A DNA stretch of 64,000 nucleotides from Nitratireductor sp. ZSWI3 (GTDB lineage Bacteria > Pseudomonadota > Alphaproteobacteria > Rhizobiales > Rhizobiaceae): the NCBI RefSeq assembly GCF_024655565.1, contig NZ_JANKOF010000008.1:26714-90713 (forward strand). The letters are read 5' to 3'. The translations under genes were made by a program, and so were the position numbers. The notes under the pieces are model-generated. The model ran no database searches, was not told the origin of the DNA, and was given only the letters and a program-made list of their open reading frames with translations. Shown here piece after piece: positions 8,675-16,755 of this stretch (position 1 is its first letter; each line of letters opens with the position of its first letter).

Positions 8675-9402
8675 GCCCGCTCCTCGTTACCCGCGACCTC
8701 TGCCGCGCCTTCGGCGGCCTGCGCGCCGTCGACGGCGTCGATTTTTCCCTGCCGGAGGGGGAGACGCATGCCATCATCGGGCCCAACGGGGCCGGCAAGA
8801 CCACCTTCGTCAGCCTCATTTGCGGCCGCATCACCCCCACCTCCGGCAGCGTCGTCTTCGACGGGCGCGAGGTGTCGCGGATGCCGGCCCACAGGCGGGT
8901 GCGCGCCGGCATCGCCTACACGTTCCAGATCACAAGCGTCTTCGCCAATCTGACGGCCTTCGACAATGTCGCACTGGCCGTCCAGCGGCAGCTGATCGAC
9001 GCGCGGGCGGGCGGCCGCACCGCCCATGCTCTCGCCGAGCATGGCATGGAGGCGCTCGACAAGGTCGGCCTCGCCGGCCATGCCGACAAGATCGCCGGCA
9101 ACCTCTCCTATGGCCACCAGCGCCTTCTGGAAGTGGCGATGGGCCTTGCCCTCAAGCCGCGCCTGCTGATCCTCGACGAGCCGACACAGGGGCTCTCCGA
9201 CGGCGAGATCGACAATTTCATCGGGCTTGTCCGGCAGATCGGCGAGGAGGCGACGGTGCTGCTGATCGAGCACAACATGGATGTGGTCATGGCGCTCGCC
9301 GAGCGCATCACGGTGATGGAGCAGGGCCGCATCCTGGCGCAGGGGGCGCCGGCCGAGATCCGCGCCAACGAGGCCGTCCAGCAAGCCTATCTCGGAGGGT
9401 GA
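8662..9402 (+). CDS. Branched-chain-type ABC transporter ATPase (LivG-like)
   Basis: ATPase subunit of 246 residues. Walker A GPNGAGKTT, signature LSYGHQR and Walker B LLILDEPTQGLS are intact. The YGHQR form of the signature and the TQGLS after Walker B are seen in the urea/amide-type (UrtD-like) branch of LivG proteins. The start is ATG 8662, overlapping the upstream permease gene by 13 bases, and the next gene begins one base after its stop. Confidence 0.9.
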   Translation: MAAVSPLLVTRDLCRAFGGLRAVDGVDFSLPEGETHAIIGPNGAGKTTFVSLICGRITPTSGSVVFDGREVSRMPAHRRVRAGIAYTFQITSVFANLTAFDNVALAVQRQLIDARAGGRTAHALAEHGMEALDKVGLAGHADKIAGNLSYGHQRLLEVAMGLALKPRLLILDEPTQGLSDGEIDNFIGLVRQIGEEATVLLIEHNMDVVMALAERITVMEQGRILAQGAPAEIRANEAVQQAYLGG

Positions 9403-9403
9403 G

Positions 9404-10126
9404 ATGACAGCCGCATCGGGAATGGCCGCATTGAGAATGGAAGGCGTCGACAGCTTCTACGGGCATGTGCAGGTGCTGCGCGGCTTCGATCTGGAGCTGA
9501 AGTCAGGCGAGGTGCTGTGCCTGCTCGGCCGCAACGGTGCCGGCAAGACGACGGCGCTGAAAACCATCATGGGCCTGGTGCCGGCGACGGCCGGCCGCAT
9601 CCTGCTCGGCGATGCGGACCTGACGAAGCTGCCGCCGCACGAGGTGCCGAAGGCCGGCGTCGCCTACGTGCCGCAGGGCCGCCGGCTGTTCTCGGAGCTG
9701 ACGGTCGCCGAGAACATAGAGGTCGGCCTGATGACGCGCGGCAAGGGGGCGGCGACCCGCGAGGCCGTGCTCGATCTCTTCCCGGTCCTGCGCGAGCGGC
9801 TGAAGCAGCGCTCGGGCACGCTGTCGGGCGGCGAGCAGCAGATGCTCGCCATGGCCCGCGCGCTGTGTCTGGAGCCGCAGGTTCTGCTGCTCGACGAGCC
9901 GACCGAGGGGCTGATGCCATCGATGATCGCCCGCATCCGCGAGACGGTGGCCGGTTTGCGCGAGCGCGGCGTCTCGACCATCCTGGTCGAACAGCGCGTC
10001 GATGCGGTGCTGCCGGTGGCCGACCGCGTCGCCTTCATCGAGAACGGCCGCAACCGCGAAACCGTCCCCGTCGAGCGCCTGCGCGCCGACCCGGACATGG
10101 TGCACCGCTATGTGGGCGTGGGGTGA
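9404..10126 (+). CDS. Branched-chain-type ABC transporter ATPase (LivF-like)
   Basis: Second ATPase, 240 residues, last gene of the importer operon. Walker A GRNGAGKTT, signature LSGGEQQ and Walker B LLLDEPTEGL are intact, with the LivF-specific VPQGRRLFSELTVAENIEVG near residue 85. ATG 9404 comes right after the LivG-like stop within GGGTGAGATG. A repeat-derived inverted pair (10164-10194 and 10245-10275) follows and may act as a 3' stabilising or terminating structure. Confidence 0.9.
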   Translation: MTAASGMAALRMEGVDSFYGHVQVLRGFDLELKSGEVLCLLGRNGAGKTTALKTIMGLVPATAGRILLGDADLTKLPPHEVPKAGVAYVPQGRRLFSELTVAENIEVGLMTRGKGAATREAVLDLFPVLRERLKQRSGTLSGGEQQMLAMARALCLEPQVLLLDEPTEGLMPSMIARIRETVAGLRERGVSTILVEQRVDAVLPVADRVAFIENGRNRETVPVERLRADPDMVHRYVGVG

Positions 10127-10163
10127 GCAGGTTCGGCCTGTCGCTGGAGATTGGCGCCGGGCG

Positions 10164-10194
10164 CCCTCGTGGTTCGACAAGCTCACCATGAGGG
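10164..10194 (+). repeat. 31-base palindromic intergenic repeat, copy A
   Basis: Begins CCCTCGTGGTTCGACAAG and ends CACCATGAGGG; the CCCTC and GAGGG ends are complementary. Similarity extends upstream through TTGGCGCC, shared with copy D. It forms an inverted pair with copy B across a 50-base gap. Repeats of this type are widely scattered between genes in alphaproteobacteria. Confidence 0.85.
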
Positions 10195-10244
10195 CTGTTG
10201 AGAAGCCTGCGCCGAATAGCAGTCAAGCGCTCTCTAAGCAGTAG

Positions 10245-10275
10245 CCCTCATGGTGAGCTTGTCGAACCACGAGGG
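10245..10275 (-). repeat. 31-base palindromic intergenic repeat, copy B (inverted)
   Basis: Exact reverse complement of copy A. It contains the stop codon (10248-10250) and the last residues of the GIY-YIG nuclease gene, which therefore ends inside the repeat. Confidence 0.85.
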
Positions 10276-10577
10276 CGCTTGGCATCGGCCTTTTCTTGCC
10301 TGTTGCGTGCCAATCCGGGCAGTGCCTCGTAATCGAGTGCGATCAGAGCCTCCTTCTTCGCACGCGACCAGCCCTTGATCTGCCTTTCGCGGGCGATCGC
10401 ATCGAGAATGCGGTCATAGGTTTCCGTGAACACAAGTTCGACCGGCCGGCGGCGCTTGGTGAAGCCGTCACAGATGCCTTCATTGTGTTCCCAGAGGCGG
10501 CTCTCCACGGTCTGTTTCGTCAGGCCGGTGTAATAGGAGCCGTCCGAGCAGCGCAGGATGTAGACGGTGACCTCCAT
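10248..10577 (-). CDS. GIY-YIG domain nuclease (UPF0213-like), embedded in repeats
   Basis: Small single-domain GIY-YIG protein of 109 residues from ATG 10577 (GGAGAAGAG site upstream). The core reads VYILRCSDGSYYTGLT (GIY..YIG equivalents YIL and YTG), then LWEHNEG, FTKRRRPVELVFTE and a conserved glutamate segment AIARERQIKGWSRAKKEALI, all typical of the YhbQ/UPF0213 group. The final residues KRPRGSTSSP are encoded by repeat copy B, so the natural C-terminus has been replaced or extended by the repeat. Copies A/B lie at its 3' side and C/D at its 5' side, so the gene sits inside a nest of four repeats. Biological role unknown; nuclease activity is inferred from the fold. Confidence 0.85.
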   Translation of the reverse strand: MEVTVYILRCSDGSYYTGLTKQTVESRLWEHNEGICDGFTKRRRPVELVFTETYDRILDAIARERQIKGWSRAKKEALIALDYEALPGLARNRQEKADAKRPRGSTSSP

Positions 10578-10654
10578 GCTCTTCTCCAATACTGGTAGAA
10601 ACCATGCAGAATAGAACACGCTTCGGTTGTTTTGAAGTCTTGTGGTGCCAAGCA

Positions 10655-10685
10655 CCCTCGTGGTTCGACAAGCTCACCATGAGGG
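10655..10685 (+). repeat. 31-base palindromic intergenic repeat, copy C
   Basis: Same 31 bases as copy A, with matching flanks GGTGCCAAGCA before and TTACTGA after. It lies upstream of the GIY-YIG start and is paired with inverted copy D across 92 bases. Confidence 0.85.
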
Positions 10686-10777
10686 TTACTGAGAGGCCCT
10701 CGCCACGATACCGGCCTCAGCGCGGAGCAGTTCGAATTGCTGATGTTTCCCGGCATGCATCGTCGACGATTCAATAA

Positions 10778-10808
10778 CCCTCATGGTGAGCTTGTCGAAC
10801 CACGAGGG
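10778..10808 (-). repeat. 31-base palindromic intergenic repeat, copy D (inverted)
   Basis: Reverse complement of copy C, with the identity extending a few bases on both sides (TAACCCTC ... GAGGGTGCT). It lies 37 bases beyond the stop of pncA and may shape the 3' end of that transcript. Confidence 0.85.
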
Positions 10809-10845
10809 TGCTCGGCGCCAACTGTCCCAACCTCGCCCCGCCACC

Positions 10846-11445
10846 TCACAGCAGCTCCACCCCGGCGTCCTTCATCCTGGCCGTCATCGCGGCCAGTGAG
10901 CCGCCGAGGTCGATCGCCCGGCAGCCTTCCAGCACCACGCTTGCCGCAAAGCCCTGACGGCGGGCGTCGAGGGCCGAGTAGGCGACGCAGAAATCCGTCG
11001 CCAGCCCGGCCAGGGTGACCCTCGAAATGCCCCGCTCGCGCAGGTAGCCGGCAAGCCCGGTCGGCGTTTCGCGGTCGTTCTCGAAAAAGGCCGAATAGCT
11101 GTCGATGGTCGACCGGAAGCCCTTGCGGATCACCAGCTCCGCCCGGGTCCAGTCGAGCCCGGGGTGAAAATCCGCTCCCCTGGTCCCCTGCACGCAATGG
11201 TCGGGCCACAGCGTCTGCTCGCCATAGGGCATGTCGACCGTCTCGAACGGCGCCTTGCCGGGATGCGAGGAGGCGAAGCTCGAATGGCCGGCCGGATGCC
11301 AGTCCTGCGTCAGCACCACATGCTCGAAGCGCCGGATCAGGCCGTTCACCACCGGCACCACCTCGTCGCCCTCCGCAACGGCCAGCGCGCCGCCGGGGCA
11401 AAAGTCGTTCTGCACATCGATGACGATCAGCGCTTCGTCCGCCAT
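10846..11445 (-). CDS. pncA: Nicotinamidase / pyrazinamidase
   Basis: Isochorismatase-fold amidase that hydrolyses nicotinamide to nicotinate and ammonia in the cytoplasm. It has 199 residues from ATG 11445. The catalytic aspartate lies in VIDVQNDFCPGGAL (Asp10), the metal ligands in QDWHPAGH, the lysine in VIRKGF and the nucleophilic cysteine in AGLATDFCVAYSALDA, preceded by the cis-peptide region. An upstream in-frame extension to 11598 has no ribosome-binding site. It is divergent from the molybdenum hydroxylase operon and shares the TTTGTACAC motif at 11528 with it. This placement suggests it may feed nicotinate into the cluster, beyond a general NAD salvage role. Confidence 0.9.
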   Translation of the reverse strand: MADEALIVIDVQNDFCPGGALAVAEGDEVVPVVNGLIRRFEHVVLTQDWHPAGHSSFASSHPGKAPFETVDMPYGEQTLWPDHCVQGTRGADFHPGLDWTRAELVIRKGFRSTIDSYSAFFENDRETPTGLAGYLRERGISRVTLAGLATDFCVAYSALDARRQGFAASVVLEGCRAIDLGGSLAAMTARMKDAGVELL

Positions 11446-11527
11446 GCCTGCTCCTCGCCTTGCTGAAAGCTCGCGGCGAAGGTGGACCGAATGTTCCCCT
11501 TTGACAAGCGGCGCAAGCGGCGTATCA

Positions 11528-11538
11528 TTTGTACACGA
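11528..11538. promoter_or_regulatory. TTTGTACACGA operator-like motif between pncA and hydroxylase operon
   Basis: Second copy of the nine-base TTTGTACAC core found at 5247. The wider site is an imperfect 16-base palindrome from CATT at 11526 to AATG at 11541. It lies about midway between the starts of pncA (11445) and the FAD subunit (11616), positioned to control both directions. Confidence 0.45.
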
Positions 11539-11615
11539 ATGAATTTGGGCCTCGACGAACAAGCACAAGAAGGGCCCAGGGAACGATACGGCTATCAAGG
11601 GCAGGCAGGCGCAGC

Positions 11616-12470
11616 ATGGACTATGCCAGACCGACCGAACTGGAGGAGGCGTTAGGGCTCTTATGCTCGAAACGCTGGACGATACTTGCCGGCGGCACGG
11701 ATTTTTATCCGGCGCTCGGCGCGGGACCGCTGAAGGACGACGTGCTGGACATCAACGGGCTTTCGATGCTGGAGGGAATCGCCGAGACCGACGCGCATAT
11801 CCTCATTGGTGCGCGAACGAGCTGGAGCACCGTCATCCGCACGCCGCTGCCACCCGCCTTCGACATGCTGAAGGAGGCTGCGCGTGAGGTCGGCTCCGTG
11901 CAGATCCAGAACACCGGCACCGTGGCCGGCAATCTGTGCAACGCTTCGCCTGCCGCCGACGGCGTGCCGCCGCTCCTGGCGCTCGATGCCGAGGTCGAGC
12001 TCGCTTCGTCCGACGGCCGCCGCCACCTGCCGCTGGCATCCTTCGTTCTCGGCAACCGCAAGACGGCGCGCGAGCCCCATGAGATGGTCACCGCGATCCG
12101 TGTGCCGAAGACCTCTGCCGCGGGCCGCTCGGGCTTCGTCAAGCTCGGTGCCCGGCGCTATCTGGTGATCTCCATCGCCATGGCGGCAGCGCGTCTGGTG
12201 CTCGAGGGCGGGCGGGTCGCCGAGGCCGCCATCGCCGTCGGTTCCTGCTCCGCCGTGGCACAGCGCCTCTCGGCGCTCGAAGACCGGCTGCGGGGCGGCG
12301 ATGCGGCTGCGCTCATGCCGCTGATCGATGCCTACGGGTTTCCCGAACTCACCCCCATCGACGACGTGCGCGGCAGCGCTGCCTATCGGCGCGAGGCGGC
12401 GCGCGAGATCGTCAAACGGGCCGTCGCCGGTCTGCTCGGCGAAGCGGAACGGGGAGGGCTTGCGGCATGA
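11616..12470 (+). CDS. Molybdenum hydroxylase (xanthine dehydrogenase family), FAD-binding subunit
   Basis: CoxM/XdhB-type FAD subunit, 284 residues, that passes electrons from the 2Fe-2S clusters to an acceptor. The FAD motif is ILAGGTDFYPAL near residue 26, and the second is QNTGTVAGNLCNASPAADG near residue 98, typical of PCMH-type domains; the C-terminal CO dehydrogenase flavoprotein domain ends with REAAREIVKRAV. ATG 11616 is used; an earlier TTG frame begins inside the operator motif. It overlaps the next gene by four bases. Substrate is not fixed by sequence; with pncA alongside and the reductase downstream, nicotinate or a related azaheterocycle is the favoured guess. Confidence 0.88.
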   Translation: MDYARPTELEEALGLLCSKRWTILAGGTDFYPALGAGPLKDDVLDINGLSMLEGIAETDAHILIGARTSWSTVIRTPLPPAFDMLKEAAREVGSVQIQNTGTVAGNLCNASPAADGVPPLLALDAEVELASSDGRRHLPLASFVLGNRKTAREPHEMVTAIRVPKTSAAGRSGFVKLGARRYLVISIAMAAARLVLEGGRVAEAAIAVGSCSAVAQRLSALEDRLRGGDAAALMPLIDAYGFPELTPIDDVRGSAAYRREAAREIVKRAVAGLLGEAERGGLAA

Positions 12471-15217
12471 GCGGCGCGCGCCTCAAACTGTCCTTCGAGG
12501 TCAACGGCAATCCGGTCGAGGCGGAGGTCGCGCCCCTGCAGCGGCTTTCTTCCGTGCTGCGCGACGAGCTGGGCTTCAAGGGCACCAAGGTCGGGTGCGA
12601 TGCGGGCGATTGCGGTGCCTGTTCCGTGCTCGTCGACGGTGAGGTGGTCTGCGCCTGCCTGGTGCCGGCGGCAAACCTTTCGGGCCGCCGGGTGCGCACG
12701 GTGGAGGGGCTTTCGAAGGGCAGCCTGTCCGCCCTGCAGGAATCGTTCCTGCGTCACGGCGCGGCCCAGTGCGGCATCTGCACGCCGGGTCTCCTGATCA
12801 GCGCGACGGCCCTTCTTGAACGCAATCCCGCTCCGTCCGAGCAGGAGGTGCGCGATGCGCTGGGCGGCGTGCTCTGCCGCTGCACCGGCTACCGCAAGAT
12901 CATCGACGCGGTGATGAACGCCAACCGCTCGGTCGCCGTCGATGCGGCGCTGGTCGGGCAGGGGGCGGCGGTCGGTGCATCGCCGATCCGGCTCGACGGG
13001 CGTCGCAAGGTGACGGGCAGCGAGGTCTTCGGTGCCGACGAGCGACCGGCCGAGGCCCTTTCTGTGGCCGTGGTCCGCTCGCCGCACTGGCACGCGACGT
13101 TCGAGATCGGCGATACGCAGACCTTTGTCGCCGCTCATCCCGGCATCGTCGCCGTCTTCACGGCGGCCGATATTCCGGGCGAAAACCGCTTCGGCGTCAT
13201 TCCACCCTTCGCCGACCAGCCGGCGCTGGCCGAGGAAAGGGTGCGCTTCCGCGGCGAGGCGGTGGCGCTCGTCGCCGGAGAACGCACGGCGATCGAGGCG
13301 CTGGACCTTGCCGAATTCCCCATCGCCTGGCACGAGCTGCCCCATGCCCTTACACCGGCGGAGGCGCGGCGGGACGGTTTCCCCGACCTGCATGAAGGGC
13401 GGGCGAACAATCAGCTCACCCGGGGCTTCGTCGAGTGCGGCGACCCGGAGGCGGCCATCCGGGACGCCCATGTCACAGTCGCGGGCGACATCGAGACCTC
13501 CTATGTGGAGCACGCCTATATCGAGCCCGAGGCGGGTTTTGCCGCCATGGAGGGCGATACGCTGGTCATCAAGGCATGCACCCAGGCACCCTATATGGAC
13601 CGCGACGACACGGCCAAGGTTCTCGGCCTGCCGCCCGACAAGGTGCGCATCGTTCCGCTGGCGACAGGCGGCGGCTTCGGCTCCAAGCTCGACGTCTCGC
13701 TGCAGCCGCTGGTCGGCCTCGTGGCGCTCAAGACCGGGCGTCCGGCGGCGATCGTCTACACGCGCGGCGACTCCATGCGCTCCACCACCAAGCGCCATCC
13801 GGCCGCCATGCGGGCGACGATCGGCGCGGACGCAGACGGCCGTGTCACCGGCATGGTGTTCGAGGGCGATTTCAACACCGGCGCTTACGCCAGCTGGGGC
13901 CCCACGGTGGCGAACCGCGTGCCGGTGCACGCCTCCGGGCCGTATCGCACGCCGCATTACCGCGCCACGGGCCGGGCGATCCACACCAACGGGCCGGTTT
14001 CGGGCGCCTTCCGCGGCTTCGGCGTGCCGCAGGCGACCATCATGCAGGAGGTGCTCTACGACCGGCTGGCCGAAAAGCTCGGCCGCGACCGGCTCGCGTT
14101 CCGCATCGACAACGCGCTCGTCGACGGCGACCGCACCACGTGCGGCCAGGTGCTCTCCGGTGTCGGCATCCGTCAGTGCCTCGAGGCCCTCAGGCCCCAC
14201 TGGGCGCGCGCCGGGGCCGAAGCCGAGGCGTTCAACGCGCGTGACGGCAAGATCCGGCGCGGCATCGGCATCGCCTCCTGCTGGTATGGCTGCGGCAACA
14301 CCGCGCTGCCCAATCCCTCCACCATCCGTGTCGGCATCAGGGCATCGGGCAAGGTGATGCTGCATCAGGGGGCGGTGGATATCGGCCAGGGCTCCAACAC
14401 GGTGATCGCGCAGATTTGCGCCGATGCGGCGGGCCTGCCGCTGTCCGTCTTCACCCTCATCGGCGGCGACACGACCCTGACGCCGGACGCGGGAAAGACC
14501 TCGGCCTCGCGCCAGACCTTCATTTCCGGCAAGGCGGCGCAAAAGGCGGGCAGGAGCTTGCGCGAGAGCATCCTGCGCTTCGCCAATGTCTCGGCCACGG
14601 CCGACATCAGTGTCGAAAGCGGCGCTCTCATCGTTCGTGAGGGCGAGGTGCGGCGTCGCATCGTCCTTGCCGAGCTCGAGCCCGATGCGCGCGGCTATGT
14701 CTTCTCGGCCGAGGAGACCTATGATCCGCCGACCACGGCGCTGGACGAAAAGGGGCAGGGCACGCCCTATGCCGTCTATGGCTACGGTGCGCAGCTTGTC
14801 GAACTGGAGGTCGACACGACACTCGGCACCGTGCGCCTCCTCCGGATCACCGCCGCGCACGATGTGGGCCGCGCCATCAACCCGCTTCTGGTCGAAGGGC
14901 AGATCGAGGGCGGCATCGCCCAGGGCATCGGCCTGGCGCTGATGGAGGAATATGTGCCGGGGCGGACCGAGAACCTGCACGACTATCTGATCCCGACGAT
15001 CGGCGACGTGCCGCCCATCGAGACCATCCTGATCGAGGTGCCGGATGCCGAAGGGCCGTTCGGCGCCAAGGGGCTCGGCGAGCATGTCCTGATCCCCACG
15101 GCGCCGGCGATCCTCAATGCCATACGCCATGCCTCCGGCGCCGAGATCACGCGCGTGCCGGCAACCCCGAGCCGCATTCTCGAGGCAATCCGGGCGAGGG
15201 AGGAGCGACGGGCATGA
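12467..15217 (+). CDS. Molybdenum hydroxylase, fused 2Fe-2S and molybdopterin subunit
   Basis: A 916-residue fusion of the small iron-sulfur and large molybdenum subunits. Residues about 1-160 hold both clusters: the plant-ferredoxin type (KVGCDAGDCGACSVLVDG) and the second (QCGICTPG ... CRCTGY). The remainder is the molybdopterin domain: GGGFGSKLDV near residue 403, GAFRGFGVPQ near 515, VDIGQGSNTVIAQ near 640, and FGAKGLGE near 867, whose glutamate is the expected catalytic base. It hydroxylates an aromatic or aldehyde carbon using water. It overlaps both neighbours by four bases. Separate subunits are more common for nicotinate and xanthine dehydrogenases, but fusions exist in the family. 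Confidence 0.88.
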   Translation: MSGARLKLSFEVNGNPVEAEVAPLQRLSSVLRDELGFKGTKVGCDAGDCGACSVLVDGEVVCACLVPAANLSGRRVRTVEGLSKGSLSALQESFLRHGAAQCGICTPGLLISATALLERNPAPSEQEVRDALGGVLCRCTGYRKIIDAVMNANRSVAVDAALVGQGAAVGASPIRLDGRRKVTGSEVFGADERPAEALSVAVVRSPHWHATFEIGDTQTFVAAHPGIVAVFTAADIPGENRFGVIPPFADQPALAEERVRFRGEAVALVAGERTAIEALDLAEFPIAWHELPHALTPAEARRDGFPDLHEGRANNQLTRGFVECGDPEAAIRDAHVTVAGDIETSYVEHAYIEPEAGFAAMEGDTLVIKACTQAPYMDRDDTAKVLGLPPDKVRIVPLATGGGFGSKLDVSLQPLVGLVALKTGRPAAIVYTRGDSMRSTTKRHPAAMRATIGADADGRVTGMVFEGDFNTGAYASWGPTVANRVPVHASGPYRTPHYRATGRAIHTNGPVSGAFRGFGVPQATIMQEVLYDRLAEKLGRDRLAFRIDNALVDGDRTTCGQVLSGVGIRQCLEALRPHWARAGAEAEAFNARDGKIRRGIGIASCWYGCGNTALPNPSTIRVGIRASGKVMLHQGAVDIGQGSNTVIAQICADAAGLPLSVFTLIGGDTTLTPDAGKTSASRQTFISGKAAQKAGRSLRESILRFANVSATADISVESGALIVREGEVRRRIVLAELEPDARGYVFSAEETYDPPTTALDEKGQGTPYAVYGYGAQLVELEVDTTLGTVRLLRITAAHDVGRAINPLLVEGQIEGGIAQGIGLALMEEYVPGRTENLHDYLIPTIGDVPPIETILIEVPDAEGPFGAKGLGEHVLIPTAPAILNAIRHASGAEITRVPATPSRILEAIRAREERRA

Positions 15218-16755
15218 ACGAACTGACCGAACGTTTCGAGGTGGCGCCGCCCGAAAAGCCGGCCGGCAAGGGGGAAACGGGCGAAAAGCTGCGCTGCGAC
15301 GCCTGCCCGGTGATGTGCTACATCGCCGAGGGCCGCACCGGCGCCTGCGACCGCTACGGCAATTTCGGCGGCAGGATCACGCGCTGCGACCCGGTGACGG
15401 TGCTCGAGCACGCGGCGGATGAGGGCGGGACCCTGGTGCCGTTCGAGGGCGAGGAGCCGTGGGACGGCGAACTCGTCAACACGAAGCGCCGCTTCGTCAG
15501 CGCCGTCGGCGCCGGCACCACCTATCCGGACTACAAGCCCGCCCCCTTCATCGTCTCGCAGGAGGTGGAGGGCGTCGATCTCGTCACCGTGGTCACCGAG
15601 GGCATCTTCTCCTATTGCGGCGTCAAGGTGAAGATCGACACCGACCGCTTCCTCGGGCCGGAGGCGGCGGCGGTTCGTGCCGGCGGCGAGGCGATCGGCC
15701 ATGTCACGACTGCCGAATACGGCAGCCAGATGCTGTCGCTCGGCGGCGTGCACCACCTCACCGGCGGCTCCAAGGCCGAGGGGCGGCTCACCTGCCAGGC
15801 GCTGATGGACCTGTGCAACAAGAAGCCGGTGGAACTCACGATCGACGGCGGCGCGACCGTCATCGTGGAGGCCGGCCGGCCGCCGGTCATCGACGGCAAG
15901 CGCGAGGAGCGCATGCGGGTCGGCTGCGGCTCGGCGACCATCGGCATGTTCGCCACCCAATGGAAGGGGCTGGTGGACGAGGTGGTGGTGGTCGACGACC
16001 ACATCACCGGCGTCGTCTCCGAGCATCAGGCCGGCAAGGTCATCGGCTGGGCCGATACCGGCATCAAGATCGTCGGCCGGCGCTCCACGCCGGGGCGCTA
16101 CTTCAAGGTTTCCGAGCCGGGCCTCGGCTGGGGCGGCACGACGATCGACGATCCGCTGCAGATCCTCGGCGAGTTCAACGAGAAGAAGGGTGCGCGGCCC
16201 GGCCTGTCGCTGCTGATGGTCTCCACCACCGGCGAGCAGTTCGCCTATTACGAGCTCGACGCGGCGCTGAAGCCGGTCAAGAAGCCCTTCCCCGAGCGCC
16301 TGCGCAAATCGGTCGAGCTGATCGAGGAGAATTGCGAGCCGGCGCTGTGCACCGTCCTGTTCATGGGCGGGGCAGGCGGCTCCCTGCGGGCCGGCGTGAC
16401 GGAGAACCCGGTCAATCTGACGCGCTCGGTGCAAGGCCTCAGGACCTATGTCACCGTCGGTGGCGCTCCGGTCTATGTGTGGCCCGGCGGCGGCATCACC
16501 ATCATGGTCGATGTCACGCGGACGCCCGACAACGCCTTCGGCTACGTGCCGACGCCGGCGCTGGTCGCGCCGATCGAATTCACCCTGCGCCGCGACGACT
16601 ACATCCGCCTCGGCGGCTATGCCGACGAGATCCGCAGCGTTGCGGACGTGCTGGAAAAGGGCGGAGACTATTTCAACGCGCGTCAGATGCGAAAGGCGGC
16701 TCCCGCCAATCCTTGGCCGCCGTTGCAGCAATTGCGCCGCGAGCCCGGCCGATGA
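15214..16755 (+). CDS. 6-hydroxynicotinate reductase-type iron-sulfur protein
   Basis: 513-residue protein of the group annotated as 6-hydroxynicotinate reductase, which reduces the hydroxylated pyridine ring to tetrahydro-oxonicotinate. The N-terminus has a cysteine cluster, RCDACPVMCYIAEGRTGACD (about residues 27-46), followed by RCDPVTVLEH, fit for an iron-sulfur centre; further cysteines occur in FSYCGVKVKI, RLTCQALMDLCNKK and RVGCGSATIGMF. No flavin-binding motif or membrane segment is obvious. It starts within the Mo-subunit stop and overlaps the UPF0280 gene by four bases, so it is made with the hydroxylase. The name rests on family recognition; the electron donor and exact substrate are open. 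Confidence 0.7.
   Translation: MNELTERFEVAPPEKPAGKGETGEKLRCDACPVMCYIAEGRTGACDRYGNFGGRITRCDPVTVLEHAADEGGTLVPFEGEEPWDGELVNTKRRFVSAVGAGTTYPDYKPAPFIVSQEVEGVDLVTVVTEGIFSYCGVKVKIDTDRFLGPEAAAVRAGGEAIGHVTTAEYGSQMLSLGGVHHLTGGSKAEGRLTCQALMDLCNKKPVELTIDGGATVIVEAGRPPVIDGKREERMRVGCGSATIGMFATQWKGLVDEVVVVDDHITGVVSEHQAGKVIGWADTGIKIVGRRSTPGRYFKVSEPGLGWGGTTIDDPLQILGEFNEKKGARPGLSLLMVSTTGEQFAYYELDAALKPVKKPFPERLRKSVELIEENCEPALCTVLFMGGAGGSLRAGVTENPVNLTRSVQGLRTYVTVGGAPVYVWPGGGITIMVDVTRTPDNAFGYVPTPALVAPIEFTLRRDDYIRLGGYADEIRSVADVLEKGGDYFNARQMRKAAPANPWPPLQQLRREPGR

Noticed and set aside
10164..10808. CRISPR-like array from four similar 31-base repeats
   Set aside because: Copies alternate in orientation, spacing is irregular (50 to about 380 bases), a gene lies in between, and there are no cas genes.
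5248..11616. Leader peptides starting TTG-TAC-AC before the importer and the hydroxylase operon
   Set aside because: The similar first residues come from the shared TTTGTACAC DNA motif; no ribosome-binding site precedes either TTG and similarity stops after a few codons.
12383..15130. 915-codon open frame antisense to the molybdenum hydroxylase
   Set aside because: Frames without stops opposite GC-rich genes are expected; the product is His/Arg/Asp-rich without recognisable domains, while the plus strand encodes an intact enzyme.
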